This document shows positions 16,028 through 22,791 of a stretch of DNA of 38,089 bases, piece by piece; within the stretch, counting starts at the first letter, position 1; every line of letters starts with the position of its first letter. Under the pieces are notes generated by a model. That model was not told where the DNA came from and ran no database searches. It saw only the letters and a program-made list of their open reading frames with translations. Made by a program: the position numbers and the translations under genes. Origin of the DNA: Candidatus Neomarinimicrobiota bacterium (GTDB lineage: Bacteria > Fidelibacterota > UBA8477 > JABMPR01); the NCBI GenBank assembly GCA_016784545.1, contig JADHUM010000042.1, forward strand, positions 1-38,089. The letters are read 5' to 3'.

Positions 16028-17661
16028 AATCAAAACTTTTCGTTCTCGGAATATTGCTTCTCATCATCAATCCTCTGACACTGGAGGCTCAATTGAGCCC
16101 GGGACCATTGGCCGAACCGCATGCCCATCTTTCGGGACTCACCAACTGTCTCACCTGCCATACCTGGGGCAGCAAAGATTTAAGTCCAAAATGTCTGGAA
16201 TGTCACACACCGATCCAAACCAGGATTGTGGATGAGCTTGGGTTTCATGGAAATCTCAAGGAAAAGGATTGTCTTGCCTGTCATACTGATCATATGGATA
16301 GGAACTTTGAAATGATCCATTGGGAGCCTTCTCAAAAGGATTTCGATCATTTAAAAACGGGTTATGAGCTTGAGGGTAAACACCTCAACCTGAATTGCAA
16401 TGAATGCCATAGACGTGATTTCATAAAAGCAGAGGATATTCTGAATTATGCCAAATCCCAACCAACCAGGGATGTTCTCTCCTCCACCTTCCTGGGGTTG
16501 AGAACTGAATGCGCCAATTGCCATGTGGATGTCCATGCCGGTGAATTCGTAGACCGGACCTGTGACAATTGCCACAATGAAAATACCTGGGCTGATGCTA
16601 AAAATGACTATGATCACGATTTTGAGACTAATTTTCCTCTCCGCGGTGCTCATAAGCAAATTGACTGTGAAAAATGCCACACTGCAACACAGCCTGCAGT
16701 TGATGATTTTCAGGCTCATCAATTTACAGGTCTGAAATTTAACCTGTGTACCAATTGCCATCGCGATGAGCACAAGGGATCGTTTGGCTCTAATTGCCTC
16801 AAATGTCACACTGAAAACACCTTTAAACAGGAAGATGTGGCTGGCGCATTTGATCACCAGGTGACCCGCTACCCACTGGTTGGCAAGCATGCCACCATCG
16901 AATGCGAATTGTGCCACACCAAAAAAGATCAATTTAAGCTGGAGGCAAGTTTTGATCAATGTTCTGATTGTCATCCAGATCACCATAAAGGAATCTTTCA
17001 GAAACCAAACCGTGACAATTCTTGTGATCAATGCCATAGCGTTCGAGGCTTCTTCCCTCCATTATTCGGTGTGATAGAACACAGGAATACTCGATTTGCC
17101 ATCGACGGAGCCCATCTCGCTCAACCGTGCATATTTTGCCATAAGCAGAATAATGAATCCGTATACCGTTGGGATCCCCTGGCCTGTCAATCCTGTCATA
17201 CAACCATTCATGGAGAGCAATTCTCACGCTATCAACAAAATGGAAACTGGTGCGAGAGCTGCCATAAGACCTCTGATTGGGTCGATTTATCATTCGACCA
17301 TGGCACTACCACTTTCCCCCTGACCGGGAAGCACAAGGATTTGGATTGTTCAGCCTGCCACAAAAGCAAAGTGGAAATAACCCAATATGAAAATACCAGC
17401 TCCACTTGTCACGATTGCCATAATGATGTGCATGGCAAACAATTCGACGGTAAAGCCTGCCAGGACTGTCATTCCACTCAAAAATGGCCAATCCCAGAAT
17501 TTGATCATTTCAAATTGACCAAGTTCCCCCTTGATGGTCAGCATGAGAATCTGGCTTGTGGTCAATGCCATAAATTCGATTCAGACCTGACTACCATTCG
17601 TTTTAAACCCATTCCTCACAAGTGTCAGGATTGTCACAGCTTTGGGGATTTCAAGCGATGA
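16024..17661 (+). CDS. Secreted 20-heme c-type cytochrome
   Basis: A 545-residue protein with a signal peptide (about 1-22, ending LEAQ) and 20 CXXCH motifs, so probably 20 covalently bound hemes. After two N-terminal hemes, six modules of three repeat: heme A with a following FDH and FPLxGxH, heme B, and heme C with DxHxGxF after it. The extra histidines provide enough ligands for bis-histidine coordination. No lipobox and no C-terminal anchor, so it is likely periplasmic. It resembles doubled-CXXCH/cytochrome c3-type proteins. The GTG start overlaps the upstream TGA (GTGA), and its stop overlaps the next ATG. Probably the first electron acceptor beyond the inner membrane, inferred from gene order only. 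Confidence 0.9.
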   Translation: MKSKLFVLGILLLIINPLTLEAQLSPGPLAEPHAHLSGLTNCLTCHTWGSKDLSPKCLECHTPIQTRIVDELGFHGNLKEKDCLACHTDHMDRNFEMIHWEPSQKDFDHLKTGYELEGKHLNLNCNECHRRDFIKAEDILNYAKSQPTRDVLSSTFLGLRTECANCHVDVHAGEFVDRTCDNCHNENTWADAKNDYDHDFETNFPLRGAHKQIDCEKCHTATQPAVDDFQAHQFTGLKFNLCTNCHRDEHKGSFGSNCLKCHTENTFKQEDVAGAFDHQVTRYPLVGKHATIECELCHTKKDQFKLEASFDQCSDCHPDHHKGIFQKPNRDNSCDQCHSVRGFFPPLFGVIEHRNTRFAIDGAHLAQPCIFCHKQNNESVYRWDPLACQSCHTTIHGEQFSRYQQNGNWCESCHKTSDWVDLSFDHGTTTFPLTGKHKDLDCSACHKSKVEITQYENTSSTCHDCHNDVHGKQFDGKACQDCHSTQKWPIPEFDHFKLTKFPLDGQHENLACGQCHKFDSDLTTIRFKPIPHKCQDCHSFGDFKR

Positions 17662-20300
17662 GACTGCTATTAATCCCCCTCCTCTGCCTGATCAGTAGTC
17701 TTGCCATTGCCCAGGACACTGAGGGTATCGAAACAGATTTAACCTGCGATGTTTGCCATGCCGGTGGTGACTGGACTTCCGATATCGGTAAAAATTTTGA
17801 TCATATCATCACAGGATATGAATTACAGGGGACCCACTCAGAAATTGATTGTGGAAGCTGCCATACGGGTTCGACTCCGGCTGAGAAGCATAATTTTGGT
17901 CAGGTTTCCTCTGATTGCAACGCTTGCCACGAAGATATCCACAATGATCAATGGGGAGAGGATTGTGAACGCTGTCATAGTCCGGATACCTGGACCCTGT
18001 CGACTCAACAGCAAAATCATGACTTGACCAATTTCCCCCTCCGGGGACCCCATCACAGTTTAAGCTGTGAGAGTTGCCATCTCAGTAATCCTGGCACAGG
18101 ATCGTCCCTGCCCCTGGATTGTGCAGGTTGTCATACTGTTGACTATAATGGCAGTACTAATCCATCACATCAAACTCTGAATCTGGGAAATGATTGTGAA
18201 TCATGTCATGAAACTCAAAGCACACAATGGTCCCAGTCCAGTTTTAATCACAACAATACTGGGTTTTCTCTGATTGGTATGCATAATACCTCGACTTGTG
18301 AGAGTTGCCACACGGGAAGTGTAGCGAACACACCCAAAACCTGCGTGGGGTGCCACAGGGCTGACTATGACAATGCATCTGATCCTCCCCATCTGGCATC
18401 TGGTTTCCCCACAAATTGCAATTCCTGTCATGATAGTTTCACCTGGAATTCGAATTTTACTCATGATAGAACGGGTTTCACATTAGCAGGCGCTCATACT
18501 GATACGCCATGTCTGGGCTGTCATCCGCAGCAGAATTTCTATGATGCAGAAACAAGCTGCAGATCATGCCATTTGAGCAATTGGGAATCTTCCACCATCC
18601 CACCTCATGCAGATGCTGAGTTCGATGATAAATGCGAAGACTGCCATACAGAAATCGATTGGGTGCCTAGTCTCTGGAATCATGATACAGATTCAGAGTA
18701 CCCCCTCACAGGTGCCCACGTTGAACCAAGCTGCGAGGTCTGTCACACGGTTATTCCGTACTCAGAACAACCCTCCCAATGTGTGGATTGTCATCAATCA
18801 AATTACGATGAAACGCTTGAGCCTAATCATGTAACTAGCGGTATACCAACGACATGCGACGTATGTCATACGACAGTAAATTGGAATTCAGAAGAAATTG
18901 ATCACACCCAGACCGCCTTTCCATTGGTAGGCGCACATACAGAAATTGAATGTTCAACATGCCATGCAGACGGTTATGATTTACCCACGGAATGCCAGGG
19001 TTGCCACCTCCCGGATTATACATCAACAACCAATAGTGCCAGTCCAGATCATACCCACTATGGATTCAGTCAGGATTGTTTGATATGCCATAGTCAGGTG
19101 AGTTGGAAGCCTTCATCATTCGACCATGATGCTGATCTCACGGGTTTTGCCATACAGGGAGCTCATCTTACCCTCCTTCCAGAGAATTGTTTTGCCTGTC
19201 ATGCGACAGCACAGTGGACGGGACTCTCTTCCGATTGCTCCTCCTGTCACCAGAGCAATTTCGAGAGCACCAGCGAGCCTGATCATGAAGAGAATGGGTT
19301 TCCTCAAAATCTTTGTGAGACCTGCCATTCGCAGGATGGATGGCAACCTTCAATCTTTTCCCATACTACCACATCAATCGGCTGTGTGACCTGCCATCTG
19401 GTTCAATACACAGGAACCGTTGATCCACCTCATAGTGAATTGTCTTTTCCAACTGATTGTTCAAGCTGTCATTCGGTTGATCAATGGTCTCCCAGCAGTT
19501 TTGCCCATGATGTTGAAACCACTGGATTTCTCACGGATGGCGCACACTCGCAGATAAGCTGTATTAGTTGTCATGAGACCTGGGATCCCCCCAGTGAGAT
19601 TAGAACCTGTGCCTCTTCCTCATGTCACCAGGATAATTTCACCGAGAGTAGCAATCCACCCCATGAAACCATGAATTTTTCTCTGAATTGTGTGGATTGT
19701 CACACTACAACGGCCTGGAACCCTTCAGCATTCCAACACAATGAGCTCAATACTGGATACCCTCTTGAAGGTGCCCATACAAATGTTGAATGTCAGAGCT
19801 GTCATTCACCCTGGCAAATTATCCCTGAGGTCAGAACCTGCGCTGATGCCAGCTGCCACCTACCTGATTATAATGCCGCGACAGATCCAAATCATGCCAC
19901 TGCCTCCTACCCCCTGGAATGCGAGACCTGTCACTCAATGACTGCCTGGGAGCCATCCACTTTTAATCATGATGGACAGTTCCCCATCTATAGTGGCCAA
20001 CACCGTAACGAGTGGAATGATTGTTCTCAATGCCATGTTGATGCCAATGATTTTGAAGTTTTTACCTGTTTTGGGAGTGGTTGTCATAATGTGGCTGAAA
20101 TGAATAATGAGCACTGTGAAGGTGCAAATTGTGAGAGTTGTAACGGCAATACTTATCCTGCATCAGGTGTTACCCCTGCAGAATGCCTCACCTGCCATCC
20201 CACTGGTGATGAGGATGATTGTGGAGGCGATCTCTTGAATTTTTTCAAGATGAGGACATTGCCCCAACCAACTGAGAAAAAAGCGAATGAGAAATTCTAG
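17658..20300 (+). CDS. Giant secreted multiheme cytochrome c with 33 heme motifs
   Basis: An 880-residue protein with a signal peptide (about 1-19, ending AIAQ). I count 30 CXXCH and three CX4CH motifs (CASSSCH, CADASCH, CFGSGCH), giving up to 33 hemes. The body is a chain of three-heme modules of about 72 residues: heme A followed by W, FxH and FPLxGAH; heme B; heme C followed by DY and PPH. One module (hemes 22-23) lacks heme B. The N-terminal six hemes and C-terminal four closely match the small cytochrome encoded next. No lipobox is seen. The ATG at 17658 overlaps the upstream stop (ATGA). It may be a molecular wire reaching to or through the outer membrane; its location cannot be told from sequence. 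Confidence 0.9.
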   Translation: MRLLLIPLLCLISSLAIAQDTEGIETDLTCDVCHAGGDWTSDIGKNFDHIITGYELQGTHSEIDCGSCHTGSTPAEKHNFGQVSSDCNACHEDIHNDQWGEDCERCHSPDTWTLSTQQQNHDLTNFPLRGPHHSLSCESCHLSNPGTGSSLPLDCAGCHTVDYNGSTNPSHQTLNLGNDCESCHETQSTQWSQSSFNHNNTGFSLIGMHNTSTCESCHTGSVANTPKTCVGCHRADYDNASDPPHLASGFPTNCNSCHDSFTWNSNFTHDRTGFTLAGAHTDTPCLGCHPQQNFYDAETSCRSCHLSNWESSTIPPHADAEFDDKCEDCHTEIDWVPSLWNHDTDSEYPLTGAHVEPSCEVCHTVIPYSEQPSQCVDCHQSNYDETLEPNHVTSGIPTTCDVCHTTVNWNSEEIDHTQTAFPLVGAHTEIECSTCHADGYDLPTECQGCHLPDYTSTTNSASPDHTHYGFSQDCLICHSQVSWKPSSFDHDADLTGFAIQGAHLTLLPENCFACHATAQWTGLSSDCSSCHQSNFESTSEPDHEENGFPQNLCETCHSQDGWQPSIFSHTTTSIGCVTCHLVQYTGTVDPPHSELSFPTDCSSCHSVDQWSPSSFAHDVETTGFLTDGAHSQISCISCHETWDPPSEIRTCASSSCHQDNFTESSNPPHETMNFSLNCVDCHTTTAWNPSAFQHNELNTGYPLEGAHTNVECQSCHSPWQIIPEVRTCADASCHLPDYNAATDPNHATASYPLECETCHSMTAWEPSTFNHDGQFPIYSGQHRNEWNDCSQCHVDANDFEVFTCFGSGCHNVAEMNNEHCEGANCESCNGNTYPASGVTPAECLTCHPTGDEDDCGGDLLNFFKMRTLPQPTEKKANEKF
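18195..19919 (+). repeat. Eight tandem heme modules inside the giant cytochrome
   Basis: The coding sequence for hemes 7-29 is a tandem protein repeat averaging 216 bases (about 72 residues) per unit: seven three-heme units and one two-heme unit. Units share order and spacing of CXXCH, W, FxH, GAH and DPPH elements but are clearly diverged at the DNA level, so this is old duplication and not an assembly artefact. The matching segment is absent from the 10-heme paralogue downstream. Confidence 0.75.
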
Positions 20301-21108
20301 TTTTATAGTATTGATATTGCTGCTGCCCTTATTAGCTCTATCTCAGATGACGGAAGACCGCGCTTGCCTGGATTGTCACCAGTCGGGTACCTGGTTCCCC
20401 CTGTCCAAGTCGCCAACTTTTGACCACAATCTGGCAACAGATTTCAGACTCCTTTACAAGCACGCTGATCTGGCTTGCACCCAATGCCATTCTGGTAATA
20501 CAATCGATGAATTCCATAGCTTCTCAACCCCAGGAGTGGATTGTGTGAATTGCCATCAGGATATCCACCAGCATTACTGGGGCAATGATTGTGAAACCTG
20601 TCATTCGCCTGAGAGTTGGGATGTTGGTCAAACCTTTCGCCGGCATGATGAAACTCTATTCCCCCTACAGGCCAGTCATCATTCCCTGGACTGCTATTTA
20701 TGCCACACCACGCCAGGACGGATCCCTCCAATAGAGTGCCAGGATTGTCACGATGCTGATTTTCTACCTGAACTTGCCTCCCACGATGGTCTGACAAATC
20801 GCAGCGACTGTTCAACCTGCCACGCACCTACCCGATGGAATCAGATTCTTGCTATCAATCATGATGCCTTTTTTCCAATTCACAGTGGTCGTCATCGCAG
20901 TGTATGGGATGGTTGCTCAACCTGCCACACTACAGCTGGAGACTATCAGACGTTTACCTGTCTCGGTTCAGGATGCCATTCTGTTTCACGGATGAATTCA
21001 GAGCATTGTGAAGGGAATAGTTGTGAGCGACGTAACGGTTTAACATACCCCAGCAGCGGAGTGGAATCAGAAGACTGTTACTTCTGTCATCCCAGGGGTA
21101 ATGAATAA
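20287..21108 (+). CDS. Secreted 10-heme c-type cytochrome
   Basis: A 273-residue protein with a signal peptide (about 1-19, ending LALSQ), nine CXXCH motifs and one CX4CH (CLGSGCH), so up to 10 hemes. Its first six hemes match the first six of the preceding 33-heme protein (for example DIHxxxWGxDCExCHSPxxW), and its last four match that protein's end (FPIxSGxHRxxW, FTCxGSGCH, MNxEHCEG). It therefore looks like the compact form of the same fold, without the eight internal modules. The ATG overlaps the upstream gene by 14 bases, and the stop overlaps the barrel gene. It could link the longer cytochrome to the outer-membrane protein. Confidence 0.9.
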   Translation: MRNSSFIVLILLLPLLALSQMTEDRACLDCHQSGTWFPLSKSPTFDHNLATDFRLLYKHADLACTQCHSGNTIDEFHSFSTPGVDCVNCHQDIHQHYWGNDCETCHSPESWDVGQTFRRHDETLFPLQASHHSLDCYLCHTTPGRIPPIECQDCHDADFLPELASHDGLTNRSDCSTCHAPTRWNQILAINHDAFFPIHSGRHRSVWDGCSTCHTTAGDYQTFTCLGSGCHSVSRMNSEHCEGNSCERRNGLTYPSSGVESEDCYFCHPRGNE

Positions 21109-22726
21109 TATGTGGGGATTGATGAGACGACTCAAAACAAATATTGTATCCTGGTTATCTGCGATGTTGTTGCTGGCTGCTTCTGGCATTGGACAAGAGC
21201 TGGTTATCGGCACTATTACTTATCTTAGTCGAGATCAAGCATATATTGACCTTGGGAAAAAGTCTGGAGTTCAGGTTGGAGACACGGTTCAGGTCTTCAG
21301 CGATGAAAAGGTAGTTGGTATCGCTATTGTTTCACAGACCAGTGGATCATCTTCTGCCATAGAGGCAACAGAGCCTGCAACCATGAACTGGGATGTAGGA
21401 GACAATGTTCAGGTGGAAGTGAAGTTGCCTGAATCCAGTCAAACGGTATCTGCAGCTATCATCAAAAGCCCTTCTGAATCAAAGCCAGTCCTTAAAGTCT
21501 TCCTGGACAGCAGCTCATACACTCCACGAACACGGAGCAATATGAGTCTGGATGCTCATAGATTTGCGCCCACTTTTAGCGGATATCTCTCTGCACGTGC
21601 ATCAGATCGAGGAGGTGATACCAGTGGGGTCAGGGAATCCTCGGGCTCAATCTCTGGTCAATTCAAAATTCTGGATATAGGGATCAGACATCTTGATGCC
21701 AGCACGTATATTCGTAGTAACCGATCCTCAAGAGATACCAGTTCTCAGACCAATATTTATTCCATCATGTTGAGCTACGATAATCCTACCAGTCGATTCA
21801 GCTATTTGCTGGGCAGAATGTATCATCCCCAGTTCTCCATGTTAGGAACCATCGATGGTATTGGGTTGACCTGGCAATCAGATCGAAGGGTTCTTGCTGT
21901 TGCTGGTGGGTTGATGTCCAATATCAATGACATTCAGGGGCAGGCTAAACGAAATAAATTTGGTCTTATTAATGAAGAAAGATTTAAATGGGGAAAGCTG
22001 CAGTTTGGCGTCATTGGAGAAACTGAATCAGGGGCATTTTCCAGAAATTATTTGTTGCTGGGGTCCACAGCAAAATTGAGTCCAAGACTTAGACTAAGGG
22101 GCTACAGTGAATTCGACCTCGACTTGCAGGATCAATCTCAATTTCAGAGCACTGTCTCCCTGACACGTTTTCGTGCTTCGGTGAATTGGAGACCCTGGCG
22201 CTCCCTTATCAGCACATCACGCTACAGCTACCGGGAGAACGTTGTTGATTTGCTTGATACCGCTGAAACGGAGTATGAGAAAGCCGCTCGACACACCTTC
22301 AATACTAATTTGAGTTACATGTTAGGCTCAGGAATGAGTATATCAGGCCAGGCGAGTTTCCGTGGAGATGGGACAAACCGGCACATCCAGATATACGGCG
22401 TCTCATTCAGTCACCGAAAATTCACATCAAAATCCCTCTCGTTGAATGCCGGCGTCATGGCCATGTTTTCTTATCTAAGTGAGGGTGGTCGGGTTTACGC
22501 CTCTGTTGGCAGAGATATACTCCCCTGGCTGGATGTGGATCTGTATGACGAGATTTTCCTGTACAAAATTCTGGGTGATTCCAGCTTCAAAACCCGTCAT
22601 TTGCCTGAGGTTTCTTTTTCAGCAAAAGTTCCCGGGCTCCAGCGCCTGAGACTGCGGACGCGTTTTGAGCAGGAAGGTGGCGAATTACTCTACCGCATCA
22701 GCCTCAGTGCCTCAAAACAGTTTTGA
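21101..22726 (+). CDS. Outer-membrane beta-barrel, putative porin partner of the cytochromes
   Basis: A 541-residue protein with a signal peptide ending near residue 31 (AASGIGQ). A small beta domain follows (about 33-108), with GTITYLSRDQAYIDLGKKSG and GDTVQVFSDEKVVGIAIV, like SH3/FlgT-C-type domains, and then a linker. Residues from about 150 to the end alternate polar and hydrophobic positions in many strands, and the last residue is phenylalanine, as in BAM-inserted barrels. It has no cysteine that I can find, so it binds no c heme. As last gene of the operon it could sheath a cytochrome across the outer membrane, as MtrB or OmbB does, though I see no clear similarity to them. The start could also be at the ATG at 21110 or 21122. 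No convincing terminator follows. Confidence 0.7.
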   Translation: MNNMWGLMRRLKTNIVSWLSAMLLLAASGIGQELVIGTITYLSRDQAYIDLGKKSGVQVGDTVQVFSDEKVVGIAIVSQTSGSSSAIEATEPATMNWDVGDNVQVEVKLPESSQTVSAAIIKSPSESKPVLKVFLDSSSYTPRTRSNMSLDAHRFAPTFSGYLSARASDRGGDTSGVRESSGSISGQFKILDIGIRHLDASTYIRSNRSSRDTSSQTNIYSIMLSYDNPTSRFSYLLGRMYHPQFSMLGTIDGIGLTWQSDRRVLAVAGGLMSNINDIQGQAKRNKFGLINEERFKWGKLQFGVIGETESGAFSRNYLLLGSTAKLSPRLRLRGYSEFDLDLQDQSQFQSTVSLTRFRASVNWRPWRSLISTSRYSYRENVVDLLDTAETEYEKAARHTFNTNLSYMLGSGMSISGQASFRGDGTNRHIQIYGVSFSHRKFTSKSLSLNAGVMAMFSYLSEGGRVYASVGRDILPWLDVDLYDEIFLYKILGDSSFKTRHLPEVSFSAKVPGLQRLRLRTRFEQEGGELLYRISLSASKQF

Positions 22727-22791
22727 GTTATTTTAATGCCCCCCACCATTTACATGATGAGAGGCTTTTGCAGGGTTCTTTTGATCAAGTG

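Noticed and set aside
16351-17571. Minus-strand frames of 60-230 codons inside the 20-heme cytochrome gene
   Set aside because: They are shadows of the biased CXXCH codon pattern and have no ribosome-binding sites or family resemblance.
17658-20300. Modular repeat as an assembly or frameshift artefact
   Set aside because: Modules are diverged at the DNA level, the frame stays open throughout, and both ends match the neighbouring 10-heme protein.
16024-21108. Regular repeated short words suggesting a CRISPR array or satellite
   Set aside because: The periodicity comes from CXXCH codons in open coding frames; units differ in length and in sequence, and there are no identical repeats with unique spacers.
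22727-22791. Shared terminator between the barrel gene and the ABC permease gene
   Set aside because: No stable stem with a T run could be drawn in either direction.
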